From NCBI GenBank assembly GCA_021795215.1, contig JAJYPS010000009.1, positions 1 to 43,692 on the forward strand: a DNA stretch of 43,692 nt, in the 5' to 3' direction. This document shows positions 1 to 9,271 of the stretch, piece after piece (the first letter of the stretch is position 1; the number at the start of each line of letters is the position of its first letter). Source of the stretch: Actinomycetes bacterium (GTDB lineage Bacteria > Actinomycetota > Acidimicrobiia > Acidimicrobiales > JAKAOS01). The notes under the pieces were generated by a model, which was given only the letters and a program-made list of their open reading frames with translations, had not been told where the DNA came from and did no database searches. A program made the translations under genes and the position numbers.

Positions 1-21
1 TTTGCGGTGTCCGGGCTGGAG

Positions 22-834
22 CTACGCTTCGCTTCGCCTCCGTTGGTCGGCATCACTGTAAGGTACCCGGCTCGGGCCAGGTGGGCGGACCGCAACTCCA
101 GCCGCCTCCAAGGCCGCCTTCGCCTCGCCCACCGAGTGCGACCGGAAGTGGAAGATGGATGCGGCCAGCAGCGCATCCGCCTGTCCCTGCACGGCGCCGT
201 CCACCATGTCCGCCAGCGATCCGACTCCACCCGAAGCGACCACCGGCACGCCGGTCGCCGACGTGACCGCCCGCAGAAGCGCCAGGTCGTACCCTTCCCG
301 CGTCCCGTCACGGTCCATCGACGTCACCAGCAGCTCCCCCGCGCCGAGCCGCTCCGCCAGCACCGCCCAGGTCACCACGTCAAGACCTGTCCGCCTCCGG
401 CCTCCGTGCGTCACCACCTCCCAACCGCCTTCCCGCCGCAGTGCGTCGATCGCCACCACCACACACTGCGCTCCGAACGTCCCGGACAGCTCGGCCAGCA
501 TCGCCGGCCTCGCCAACGCCGCGCTGTTCACGCTGACCTTGTCCGCACCCGCCCTCAGCAGGCGCCGGCAGTCCTCCAGCGTCCGCACGCCCCCACCGAC
601 CGTCAGGGGAACGAACAGGCGGTCGGCCGTCCGCTCCACCAGGTCCACCATCGTGTCCCGGTCGTCCGACGAGGCGGTGATGTCCAAGAACACCACCTCG
701 TCCGCTCCCTCTTCGTCGTACCGCTGCGCCAGCTCCACCGGGTCCCCGGCGTCCACCAGGTCCACAAAGGCGGTGCCCTTCACCACACGGCCGCCGTCCA
801 CGTCCAGGCACGGGATCACACGGACGTTCCGCAC
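22..834 (-). CDS. hisF: Imidazole glycerol phosphate synthase cyclase subunit HisF
   Basis: [20 protein letters not shown]...[15 protein letters not shown]...[16 protein letters not shown] start at 834, overlaps hisA by 19 bp. Confidence 0.95.
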   Translation of the reverse strand: MRNVRVIPCLDVDGGRVVKGTAFVDLVDAGDPVELAQRYDEEGADEVVFLDITASSDDRDTMVDLVERTADRLFVPLTVGGGVRTLEDCRRLLRAGADKVSVNSAALARPAMLAELSGTFGAQCVVVAIDALRREGGWEVVTHGGRRRTGLDVVTWAVLAERLGAGELLVTSMDRDGTREGYDLALLRAVTSATGVPVVASGGVGSLADMVDGAVQGQADALLAASIFHFRSHSVGEAKAALEAAGVAVRPPGPSRVPYSDADQRRRSEA

Positions 835-1562
835 CGCCTCACCGCCTCCGCAACGTCCACCCGCCCGTCGTGCGCCGCACGCCCCACGATGGCACCCGCC
901 AGCGCACGCCCTCCGGCCCGGACCGAAGCCAGCTGCTCCAGGTGGTCGATGCAGCCGACACCCCCCGATGCGATCACCGAAACGCGGGTCGTCGCTTCCA
1001 GCACCATCGCCAACCCTTCCAAGTCCGGTCCCTCCAGCGTGCCGTCGGTAGGTATGGACGTCACCACCAGCGCCGCCACGCCCGCATCCTCGAACCGCAC
1101 CGCCGCATCGCACACGTCCCAGCCCGTGTCGGACTCCCAGCCCCGGCTCGCCAACCGACGGCCCGGCGGCCCACGGTGGTCCAGGCCCACCGCCACCGCA
1201 CCCGGATGGCGGTCGCACAGCGACCTCACCATGTCCGGCTCTTCCAGAGCCGCCGTCCCGAGCACCACCCTCGCCACACCTGCCGACAGCAGTTGGTCCA
1301 CGTCGGCCCTGGTTCGCACTCCCCCGCCGGCCTGCACCGGCACGTCCACCGCTTCGCAGATCCGACGCACCATCCCACGCTGGTGCGGCTTGCCGGTCCG
1401 CGCCGCCTCCAAGTCCACCACGTGCAGCCAAGGCGCTCCTGTCGACGCCAGTGCCACCGCCGCCTCCACCGGGTCCCCGTAATCGGTCACCGCGGAGAAG
1501 TCGCCCCGTAACAGCCTCACGCTTCTTCCGTCCAGCAGGTCCACCGCCGGGTAGATGTCCAC
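816..1562 (-). CDS. hisA: Phosphoribosylformimino-5-aminoimidazole carboxamide ribotide isomerase HisA
   Basis: [22 protein letters not shown]...[11 protein letters not shown]...[11 protein letters not shown] start at 1562. Confidence 0.93.
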   Translation of the reverse strand: MDIYPAVDLLDGRSVRLLRGDFSAVTDYGDPVEAAVALASTGAPWLHVVDLEAARTGKPHQRGMVRRICEAVDVPVQAGGGVRTRADVDQLLSAGVARVVLGTAALEEPDMVRSLCDRHPGAVAVGLDHRGPPGRRLASRGWESDTGWDVCDAAVRFEDAGVAALVVTSIPTDGTLEGPDLEGLAMVLEATTRVSVIASGGVGCIDHLEQLASVRAGGRALAGAIVGRAAHDGRVDVAEAVRRCGTSV

Positions 1563-1564
1563 CG

Positions 1565-2455
1565 CTAAGCCCCCCCGCCCACGGCCTGCGCAGACCGGCG
1601 GCCCGTTCCGCCCGTCGACATCTCCGCCGACCCGGCTGACGCCCCTTTCCCGCAACGCCCGACGAACGCCGCCAGCAGCGCCAGGCCGTCTTCGCCCGAC
1701 TTCTCCGGGTGGAACTGGGTGGCCCACACGTTCTCCCGCTCGCACGCCGCCACCACCGGACCTCCGTAGTCGCACGTCGCCACCGTCTCCGCACCGATCT
1801 CCGGGGCGAACGAGTGGACGAAGTAGAACCACGCCGCCGTCCCGACCGAACCGACCAGGGCGCTATTCCGCCCGGCCTCCGTCGGGACGACCTGGTTCCA
1901 CTGCATCTGCGGGCGCTTCACGCCCGGCGGCAGACCGACGACCCTTCGGGGGAACACTCCCAGGCCCACTGCGCCGGGGTCCTCCTCCGAACCCGCGTAC
2001 AGCAGCTGCATCCCGACGCATATGCCGAAGAACGGAGTACCGCTCTCTATGGCGTCCAGAGCGACCCGGTCCAGCCCGCTGCCTCTGAGCGCCTCGGCAC
2101 ACTTGCCGAACGCTCCGACCCCCGGCAGCACCACTCCGGCGGCACCTGCCGCTCCTTCCGCACACGTGACCAACCGCGCCGCCGCTCCCACCTTTCGCAG
2201 CGCCCGCTCGGCGGAGCGAAGGTTGCCGATCCCGTAGTCCAGCACCGCCACGAACGGAGCCGCCCTACCCGTCGCTCCCCGCTTGTCCGCTCCCTCACCC
2301 GCTCTGTCCGCCCCGTCACCCTCACCCGCTCTGTCCGCCCCGTCACCCTCGCCCGACCTGTCCGCCGGCTCCGCACCGTGAGCCGGGGCGGCGGCAGGTC
2401 CCGGATCGTCAACCGGTTCGAGGTCGTCACCGGGTTGTGGATCGACGATCCTCAA
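1565..2455 (-). CDS. hisH: Imidazole glycerol phosphate synthase glutaminase subunit HisH with N-terminal repeat linker
   Basis: [42 protein letters not shown] start overlaps hisB stop by 4 bp; about 65-aa repeat-bearing N-terminal extension. Confidence 0.93.
   Translation of the reverse strand: MRIVDPQPGDDLEPVDDPGPAAAPAHGAEPADRSGEGDGADRAGEGDGADRAGEGADKRGATGRAAPFVAVLDYGIGNLRSAERALRKVGAAARLVTCAEGAAGAAGVVLPGVGAFGKCAEALRGSGLDRVALDAIESGTPFFGICVGMQLLYAGSEEDPGAVGLGVFPRRVVGLPPGVKRPQMQWNQVVPTEAGRNSALVGSVGTAAWFYFVHSFAPEIGAETVATCDYGGPVVAACERENVWATQFHPEKSGEDGLALLAAFVGRCGKGASAGSAEMSTGGTGRRSAQAVGGGA
2293..2369. repeat. 27-bp tandem repeat, about 2.8 copies, coding for 9-aa GEGDGADRA units in HisH N-terminus
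   Basis: cctcacccgctctgtccgccccgtcac at 2293, 2320, diverged at 2347. Confidence 0.9.
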
Positions 2456-3045
2456 AGAGCTCCCTTGGTGGAGGGAACTCCTTCGCCCACGACGGCGACC
2501 GCCTGGCGCAGCGCCCTTGCCACGGCCTTGAACGTCGCCTCCACCACATGGTGGGTGTTCACGCCGCGTCGCCGCTGCACGTGCAGGGTGATCCCCGCGG
2601 CCGACACGACCGCCCTCCAGAACTCCTCCGCCAGCTGGGGATCGAACCCGGGAGTGCCCAGGGGGGGCGTACCGCAGGGCAGCTCCACCTCCCAGTAGAG
2701 GAACGGCCTTCCCGACAGGTCGACAGCCACGTCGACCAGCGCCTCGTCCAGCGGCAGGCTGACCGACGCGAACCTTGCGATGCCCGCCCGGTCACCGAGA
2801 GCCTGGTCCAGCGCCCGTCCCAGGGCCAGACCCGCGTCTTCCACGCTGTGGTGCGCGTCCACGTCCAGGTCCCCCTTCACCGACACGTCCAGCGCCATGC
2901 CGCCGTGGCGGCATATCTGGGCCAGCATGTGGTCGAAGAACGGCAGACCGGTCGACTGGGTGCCCGACGGAGGACCGTCCAAGTCGAGCGACACCGACAC
3001 CACAGTTTCCGCAGTCTCGCGGGAGACCTCGGCCGCCCTACTCAT
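2452..3045 (-). CDS. hisB: Imidazoleglycerol-phosphate dehydratase HisB
   Basis: TGLPFFDHMLAQICRHGG, DAHHSVEDAGLALGRAL, NTHHVVEATFKAVARALR. Confidence 0.95.
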   Translation of the reverse strand: MSRAAEVSRETAETVVSVSLDLDGPPSGTQSTGLPFFDHMLAQICRHGGMALDVSVKGDLDVDAHHSVEDAGLALGRALDQALGDRAGIARFASVSLPLDEALVDVAVDLSGRPFLYWEVELPCGTPPLGTPGFDPQLAEEFWRAVVSAAGITLHVQRRRGVNTHHVVEATFKAVARALRQAVAVVGEGVPSTKGAL

Positions 3046-4148
3046 CGCAGCACCTCCTCGAGGGCGGAGACGAACCTGTCGTTCTCCTCCGGACTGCCCA
3101 CCGTCACCCGGAGGCAACCTTCCAAGCCCGGCCAGCCGGATGTATCCCGGACCAGCACCGACCGTTCCACGAGCTGCTGCCACACTTCGTGCCCGTCCTT
3201 GTGCAACGGCCGGAAGAGGACGAAGTTCGCCTGCGACGGCCACTGGTCGACCGGCAGTCGAGCCAGTCGCTGCTGCATACGCTCACGGTCCTGCACGATG
3301 CTCTGCACCCGCTCCTGCACCTCTCCCGCAAATCCGAGCGCCACCCGCCCCGCCTCCTGCGTGAAAGCGTCCACGTGGTACGGCAGGGCGACGCTCTCGA
3401 GCGCCTCCACCACGGCAGGCGTGGCGATGGCGTAGCCCAGCCGCAGCCCGGCGAGCGACCAGGTCTTGGAGAAGCTGGTCACCACCACCAGCCTGTCGCC
3501 GTAGGGACCGTCCCGCAGTGCCACGGCGCTTCGTCCAGAGAACGGACCGTAAGCCTCGTCCACCACTACCAATCCGCCCGACAGCGCCAGGGCAGCCTCG
3601 ACGTTCGCATACGGCTCCAGCGTGCCGGTCGGGTTGTTGGGAGAGCAGAAGAACGTCACGGTTGCCTCTGCTTCGCCGAGCACTCGCCGCAGCTCCCGGG
3701 GGTCGACGGTGAAGTCGGCTGCCCTGTTGCCCTGCACCACGCCCGTACCGGTCAACCGGGCGATGTGCGAGTGCAGGGCGTACGTCGGCTCGAACGCGAC
3801 CGACGTCCGGCCAGGGCCACCGTAGGCGAGCAGCAGGCACTGCAGCACCTCGTTCGAGCCGTTCGCACAGAACACCTCGTCCACGGTCACCCCGTGGTGG
3901 TCGGCCAGAGCCGCTCGCAGCCGGTTCGCCTGCCGGTCCGGATAGCGGTTGAACGGGATCTCCGCCACCGCCTTCTGGAGAGCCTCCGTCCATCCCGGCG
4001 GCGGCGGAAGCGGCGACTCGTTGGTGTTCAGCCTCACCTGCACGTCGACCTGGGGAGAGTGGTAGCCGGACAGCCGGCCCAGATCCTCTCTCACGGGCAC
4101 CGGAGCCGACACCGCCGTGGCGCCCGCGGCGGTTACCGGCCGGGTCAC
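3042..4148 (-). CDS. hisC: Histidinol-phosphate aminotransferase HisC
   Basis: RLNTNESPLPPP, FCSPNNPTGTLEP, VVVTSFSKTWSLAGLRLGYA; GTG start at 4148, 4-bp overlaps both sides. Confidence 0.93.
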   Translation of the reverse strand: MTRPVTAAGATAVSAPVPVREDLGRLSGYHSPQVDVQVRLNTNESPLPPPPGWTEALQKAVAEIPFNRYPDRQANRLRAALADHHGVTVDEVFCANGSNEVLQCLLLAYGGPGRTSVAFEPTYALHSHIARLTGTGVVQGNRAADFTVDPRELRRVLGEAEATVTFFCSPNNPTGTLEPYANVEAALALSGGLVVVDEAYGPFSGRSAVALRDGPYGDRLVVVTSFSKTWSLAGLRLGYAIATPAVVEALESVALPYHVDAFTQEAGRVALGFAGEVQERVQSIVQDRERMQQRLARLPVDQWPSQANFVLFRPLHKDGHEVWQQLVERSVLVRDTSGWPGLEGCLRVTVGSPEENDRFVSALEEVLR

Positions 4149-5431
4149 GGTTCTATCCTGTCCGCTACCGAACGGGCGTGCGTCACCAGTCCCTCCGCCT
4201 GCGCCATCTCCTGCACGTATGGTCCGATCCGGCCCAGCGCCTCCCGGGAAACGGAGATCGTGTGGATCCTGGTCATGAAGTCGTCCACGCCGAGAACGCT
4301 CGCGAAGCGGGCCGACCCGTAGGTGGGCAGCACGTGGGACGGACCCGCCATGTAGTCGCCCACGCTGGCCGGCGACCAGGGCCCGAGGAACACCGCTCCG
4401 GCAGACTTGACCAACGGCACCAACGCCTCCGGCCGGTCGCACATCAGTTGCAGGTGCTCCGGCGCCACTGCGTCGCTCACCGCCAGGGCTGCCACCGGAT
4501 CGTCCACCACCACTGCGTAGCCTCCCTTTTCCAAGGTGGAGCCGATCTCGGCCGCCCTGGGAGAGTCGGCCACGATGGCTGCCACCTCCTTCGATACCGA
4601 CTCGGCGAACGCCCTGTTCCAGGTGACCAGCCACGCCAGTCCGTCCGGCCCGTGCTCCGCCTGCACCACCACGTCCAGCGCCGCCTGGTGCGGGTCCGTC
4701 GTGTCGTCCCCCACCACCACCACTTCCGACGGCCCCGCGAACGACCTCGGTACGCCCACCGTGCCCGACACCAGTCGCTGCGCCACCGACACGTACACGT
4801 TGCCCGGGCCGGCTACTACGTCCACCGGCCGGATCGTCTCGGTGCCATACGCCATTGCCGCCACCGCCTGGGCTCCCCCCACCGCATACACCTCGTCCAC
4901 GCCCGCCACGTGCGCCGCCGCAAGGGTCACGTCGTCCACAGAGCCAGTCGGGTCCGGCGGAGTGCACACCACCACCCGCTCCACTCCCGCCACCTTGGCC
5001 GGGACCGCCGTCATCAGCACGCTGGAGGGATAGCGGGCGCGACCACCCGGCACGTAGCAGCCCGCCGCCGCCACCGCGCGCCGGATCTCCTCCACCTCCA
5101 CACCGTCGCTGCGATAGCAGGGCACCGACACCATCGTGTGACGGTGGTAGTCCCGGATGGACCGGTGAGCCTCTTCGAGAGCCGCCAGTAGGGTCGGGGG
5201 TATGCGACTTCCCGCGGTGGCGATCAGTCGGGGGTCCACCTTCAGCGACGACACGTGGACCTTGTCGAACCTTTCCGCCAGCTCCACCAGCGCCCGGTCG
5301 CCATCCCTGCGCACCTGCTCCAGAAGTGCGCCGACCGCCTCGAGCGGCAGGTCGCCCATACCCGGCGGCCTGGGCAGGCGCGAGGCGAGCTGTTCGACGG
5401 GCGTCGAGCGGAGATCGAGAAGCGTGAGCAT
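4145..5431 (-). CDS. hisD: Histidinol dehydrogenase HisD
   Basis: YVPGGRARYPSSVLMTAVPAKVAGV, VAGPGNVYVSVAQR, AGPSHVLPTYGSARFAS. Confidence 0.95.
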   Translation of the reverse strand: MLTLLDLRSTPVEQLASRLPRPPGMGDLPLEAVGALLEQVRRDGDRALVELAERFDKVHVSSLKVDPRLIATAGSRIPPTLLAALEEAHRSIRDYHRHTMVSVPCYRSDGVEVEEIRRAVAAAGCYVPGGRARYPSSVLMTAVPAKVAGVERVVVCTPPDPTGSVDDVTLAAAHVAGVDEVYAVGGAQAVAAMAYGTETIRPVDVVAGPGNVYVSVAQRLVSGTVGVPRSFAGPSEVVVVGDDTTDPHQAALDVVVQAEHGPDGLAWLVTWNRAFAESVSKEVAAIVADSPRAAEIGSTLEKGGYAVVVDDPVAALAVSDAVAPEHLQLMCDRPEALVPLVKSAGAVFLGPWSPASVGDYMAGPSHVLPTYGSARFASVLGVDDFMTRIHTISVSREALGRIGPYVQEMAQAEGLVTHARSVADRIEP

Positions 5432-5560
5432 CCGTCCTGCATCGTACTTGGCACCCCGGTTGGGCCCGGTGACCGCCCAGGCGCAGTGGCGAAGGCGCCG
5501 GTCTCCGTCCAGTCCTGCCGCCCTTCTGGTACCCCCCCGTGCGGTATGGGCCTGCTCTGC

Positions 5561-5640
5561 GCCGGCCTTGGCGGGGCGGCCCCGGTTCGTGCCGGCCTTG
5601 GCGGGGCGGCCCCGGTTCGTGCCGGCCTGGGCGGCCGAGG
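5561..5640. repeat. 30-bp tandem repeat, about 2.6 copies, upstream of his operon
   Basis: gccggccttggcggggcggccccggttcgt at 5561, 5591, partial 5621. Confidence 0.95.
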
Positions 5641-5695
5641 CTGGGGAGACTGCAGCACGGACGACGGCAACTTGCTGAGCTCCTCGCGTTCGGAT

Positions 5696-5866
5696 GTGTC
5701 CTCGGTCGCAACGGCGATCGAGGAGATCGCGAGTCGGCTGGACCGGATGGGCCGTGAGCACCTTTCCGCAGACGATCAGGCCGCGGCGAGCGAGCTGTTC
5801 GGCGCGGAAGCCGCGCTGGCAGGAGTGGTCCGGAGGTTGCGGAGAATGGTCGACAGCGGCGCGTGA
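5696..5866 (+). CDS. Small hypothetical protein (56 aa)
   Basis: VSSVATAIEEIASRLDRMGREHLSADDQAAASELFGAEAALAGVVRRLRRMVDSGA; plausible helical composition; start uncertain (TTG 5672 or GTG 5696). Confidence 0.5.
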   Translation: MSSVATAIEEIASRLDRMGREHLSADDQAAASELFGAEAALAGVVRRLRRMVDSGA

Positions 5867-5893
5867 ATGCGGAGATGAGTTATCTTTGAAGTG

Positions 5894-7201
5894 GTGACCA
5901 GCTTGTTGGGCGTGTCCGAACTGGTGGGCAGCCCAGTGTCGGATGCTTCGGGTCGTCAGATCGGGACGGCGGAGGACCTGGTGGCCCGCTTCGCCGAGGA
6001 GGGCTACCCTCCCGTGACGGGTGTCGTCGTGACGAACGGGGGTGCGTCGTCGTTCGTGCCGACGCAGCGCCTGGCATCCCTCGGGCCGGGCAGCATCGTC
6101 ACGACAGTGGACCGGCAGCAACTGGGGCCGTTCGAACGTCGCCCGGGAGAGGTGCTGCTGCGCCGGGATGTGCTCGGAAGGCAGTTGATACACATCGACT
6201 CGAATCACAGGGCGCGTCTGGTGCATGCGGGCGAGATCGACCTGGCCGAGATGGACGGTTGGTGGAGAGTGGCCGGCGTGGACGCGGTAAGGCGCGGGTG
6301 GCTGCCGTGGCGGCGCCGCGCCGATGTCGACCATTCGGCGTTCGTGGACTGGACGTCGCTGGACGCGTTCATGCGCCATGTGCCCACGTCACGGCTCAGG
6401 CTCCGGTCGAGACGCCTCGCCCAGCTGCACCCGGGAGAGATCGCGGACCTGGTCGAGTCGGCTTCCCCTTCGGAAGGCCAGGAGATCATCGAGGCGCTGG
6501 GAGAGGACAAGGCACTCGAGGCGGACGTGTTCGAGGAGCTGGACCAGGAGCATCGGCTGGAGATGCTCGCCAACCGCTCGGACGTGGAAGTGGCCAATCT
6601 GCTGTCCCGGATGGAGCCGGACGACGCGGTGGACCTCCTGAGCGACATCGACCAGAGCCGGCGGCAGTCGGTGCTGGCGGCCATGACGCCGGAACAGGAG
6701 AAGCGTCTCCGCAAGCTGCTCGACTACAACCCCAACACCGCCGGCGGCTTGATGAGCCCCCGATTCGTATGCCTGCCGCCCACGACCACCGCAGCGGCGG
6801 CACTGGAGATCCTGCGCCGTGACGAGCTGACGGCGGACCTGCTGGACACCATCTTCACCTGCCCGGCGTTGGACCGACCGCCCGATACGGACGGCCGGGT
6901 GGAAGGCTCCCGTGGGGTGGACACTTCCGGCGTCGGCCTCGCTGGATCGGTGAGGATCAGGGACCTGCTGCGGGCCGATCCGGGTGCGCTGCTGTCGGAG
7001 CTGGCGGACCCGGACCCGCCGAGCGTCACGACGAGCGCGGATGTGCCGGAGATCGCGTTGACGATGGCCGACTACAACCTCGTCTCGCTGGCGGTGGTCG
7101 ACCAGCACGGCCACCTGAGCGGCGTCGTGACGGTGGACGACCTCCTGGACCATCTGATCCCGCAGGGCTGGCGACGGCGGGCGGAGGCTCTGGGTGACTG
7201 A
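5894..7201 (+). CDS. PRC-barrel-like / MgtE N-terminal domain / CBS-pair protein without transmembrane domain
   Basis: LAQLHPGEIADLVESASPSEGQEIIEALGEDKALEADVFEELDQEHRLEMLANRSDVEVANLLSRMEPDDAVDLL... then NTAGGLMSP and CBS motifs; second GTG favoured by TATCTT-N7-GTG. Confidence 0.88.
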   Translation: MTSLLGVSELVGSPVSDASGRQIGTAEDLVARFAEEGYPPVTGVVVTNGGASSFVPTQRLASLGPGSIVTTVDRQQLGPFERRPGEVLLRRDVLGRQLIHIDSNHRARLVHAGEIDLAEMDGWWRVAGVDAVRRGWLPWRRRADVDHSAFVDWTSLDAFMRHVPTSRLRLRSRRLAQLHPGEIADLVESASPSEGQEIIEALGEDKALEADVFEELDQEHRLEMLANRSDVEVANLLSRMEPDDAVDLLSDIDQSRRQSVLAAMTPEQEKRLRKLLDYNPNTAGGLMSPRFVCLPPTTTAAAALEILRRDELTADLLDTIFTCPALDRPPDTDGRVEGSRGVDTSGVGLAGSVRIRDLLRADPGALLSELADPDPPSVTTSADVPEIALTMADYNLVSLAVVDQHGHLSGVVTVDDLLDHLIPQGWRRRAEALGD

Positions 7202-7206
7202 CCCGG

Positions 7207-7304
7207 CCCCGAGACTGGCCCCGCCCCGAGACTGACCGGTCCGAAGACTGACCCACCCCGAGACTGGCCCCGCCCCGAGACTGGGCGGTCCGAAGACGAG
7301 CCCC
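7207..7304. repeat. 49-bp imperfect tandem duplication with nested ccccgagactgg sub-repeats
   Basis: ccccgagactggccccgccccgagactg at 7207 and 7256. Confidence 0.85.
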
Positions 7305-7558
7305 GCCCCCGAGTCTGACCTGTCCGAGTCTGACCCGACCGGAGCGGGGGCCACGTTGCCCCGCTCGGGCACGCTATCCTGTGCCCGCCGGTCGGAACGC
7401 TCCAGCCGGCCAGAGCGGAAGGGGGTGATGCGTTGGTGATCGGTAGACCTCCAAGTGCTACTCCACACGGCGCCCCCGGACTCTCGAACACTCCCTGAGC
7501 CCGCTGCCGGGCGCCGTCCCCACGGCCCGGAAAGACGTACGTTCAGAGGAGACCCACC

Positions 7559-9193
7559 ATGCCCGGAAAGGCATCGCCTGCGCCCGACGAAGCGCCCGAG
7601 ACCACCGCCGTGCTGGACGAGGCCCATGTCGGAGACATAAGGGGGGCGCTGGGCACGATCAGCCGCCACGAGCTTCCTCCGCGGAGGCCCTGGCGGAAGC
7701 GTCTGCTGGCGCTGGCAGCCATCATGGGCCCCGGCCTGATCGTGATGGTCGGGGACAACGACGCCGGTGGTGTCGCGACCTACGCCCAGGCAGGGCAGAA
7801 CTACGGACCGAGCCTGCTCTGGGTGCTGCTGCTGCTGATGCTGGTGCTGATGGTGTCCCAGGAGATGGTGGTCCGCCTGGGCGCGGTCACCGGTGTGGGC
7901 CACGGTCGCCTGATCAAGGAGCGGTTCGGACGGATGTGGGCCGCGTTCTCGGTAGGCGACCTGGTGATCCTGAACTTCGCCACGCTGGTGACGGAGTTCA
8001 TCGGGGTCAGCCTGGCGCTGTCCTACTTCGGCGTCAGCCCGTTCGCTTCGGTTCCGTTGGCTGCGGTGGCGTTGGTGGTGATGACCGCCACGGGCAGCTT
8101 CCGCCGCTGGGAGCGGTTCATGTACCTGCTGGTGGCGAGCAATCTGCTCGTGTACCCCCTGGCATTCTTCTCCGGCCCCAAGCCGGGGTCGATCGCCAGG
8201 GGCCTGTTGGTGCCCGGGGTGGCGGGAGGGTTCAACTCGACGTCCGTCCTGCTGCTGATCGCGATAGTGGGGACGACGGTGGCACCCTGGCAGCTGTTCT
8301 TCCAGCAGTCCAACATCGTGGACAAGCGGATCACGCCCAGGTGGATCAATTACGAGCGGGCGGACACGTTCCTCGGGGCGGTCATCACGAACCTGGGTGC
8401 CGGCGCGATCATGGTCACGACCGCCTTCGCCTTCGCCGGCACCCGGTTCCACGGACGGTTCACGAACGCGCTCGCAGTGGCGCACGACCTCTCGGGCACG
8501 CTGGGACACGCCGCAGGGGCCATGTTCGCGATCGTGCTGCTGGACGCGTCGCTGCTGGGTGCGGCCGCGGTGACGCTGTCGATCTCCTACGCGGTCGGCG
8601 ACGTGTTCGGAGCGAAGCATTCGCTGCACCGGGGCTGGCGGGATGCGAAGGCGTTCTACGGCTCTTTCGCTGCGCTGATCCTGGCGGCCGCAGGGATCGT
8701 GCTGATCCCGGGCGCCCCCCTGGGACTGATCACGGAAGGGGTGCAGGCGCTCGCCGGTGTGCTGCTGCCGAGCGCGATCGTGTTCCTGCTGATGCTGTGC
8801 AACGACGCCCAGGTGCTGGGACCGTGGGTGAACCCCCGCTGGCTGAACGCTGTGGCGACGACCATTGTGGCGGTGCTGGTGGCACTGTCGGTCATCCTCA
8901 TGGCGACGACGCTCTTTCCCCGTCTGGACGTGCCGCTGCTGACTGAGGTCGTCGGGTCGGTCGTAGTCGTCGCGCTTCTGGTGGGAGCGGCGACGAGCGG
9001 CAGACGGCGCAACGCCGTCCCGCCAGTGCCGGCCGAGGAGAAGGCGCGCTGGACCATGCCCCAACTGGCGCTGCTGGAAAGGCCCCGTTGGTCGCCCGGA
9101 CGCCGCGCCGGACTGTACCTGCTGCGGGCCTATCTGGTGATAGCGGTGGTGCTGCTGGTGGTGAAGACGGTAGAGGTCGGCCTGGGGCACTGA
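7559..9193 (+). CDS. NRAMP-family divalent metal transporter (variant binding site)
   Basis: MGPGLIVMVGDNDAGGVATYAQAGQNYG (TM1) and IVGTTVAPWQLFFQQSNIVDK (TM6) aligned to the NRAMP DPGN and MPH motifs; SD gaggag upstream. Confidence 0.88.
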   Translation: MPGKASPAPDEAPETTAVLDEAHVGDIRGALGTISRHELPPRRPWRKRLLALAAIMGPGLIVMVGDNDAGGVATYAQAGQNYGPSLLWVLLLLMLVLMVSQEMVVRLGAVTGVGHGRLIKERFGRMWAAFSVGDLVILNFATLVTEFIGVSLALSYFGVSPFASVPLAAVALVVMTATGSFRRWERFMYLLVASNLLVYPLAFFSGPKPGSIARGLLVPGVAGGFNSTSVLLLIAIVGTTVAPWQLFFQQSNIVDKRITPRWINYERADTFLGAVITNLGAGAIMVTTAFAFAGTRFHGRFTNALAVAHDLSGTLGHAAGAMFAIVLLDASLLGAAAVTLSISYAVGDVFGAKHSLHRGWRDAKAFYGSFAALILAAAGIVLIPGAPLGLITEGVQALAGVLLPSAIVFLLMLCNDAQVLGPWVNPRWLNAVATTIVAVLVALSVILMATTLFPRLDVPLLTEVVGSVVVVALLVGAATSGRRRNAVPPVPAEEKARWTMPQLALLERPRWSPGRRAGLYLLRAYLVIAVVLLVVKTVEVGLGH

Positions 9194-9238
9194 GGGCACT
9201 GAGGGCACTGAGGGCACTGAGGGCACTGAGGGCACTGG
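9185..9238. repeat. 9-bp repeat gggcactga x6 starting at the NRAMP stop codon
   Basis: Direct reading 9185-9238; last copy gggcactgg. Confidence 0.97.
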
Positions 9239-9271
9239 GGCACGTCTCGCCTCAATTCTGCGTCGCCTGAC

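Noticed and set aside
7-1482. 491-aa plus-strand ORF antisense to hisF/hisA
   Set aside because: Arg/His/Pro-rich shadow ORF typical of GC-rich antisense frames; hisF and hisA are unambiguous.
5561-5640. 30-bp repeats considered as a CRISPR array
   Set aside because: Units are directly adjacent without spacers, only about 2.6 copies, no cas genes.
3042-5711. 889-aa ORF suggesting a fused HisC
   Set aside because: Only the C-terminal 368 aa are HisC; upstream part is out-of-frame translation of hisD and repeats. GTG 4148 overlaps hisD by 4 bp.
7340-7558. Mn2+ (yybP-ykoY) or Mg2+ (M-box) riboswitch before the NRAMP gene
   Set aside because: Could not match consensus elements by eye; kept only as a check in the findings.
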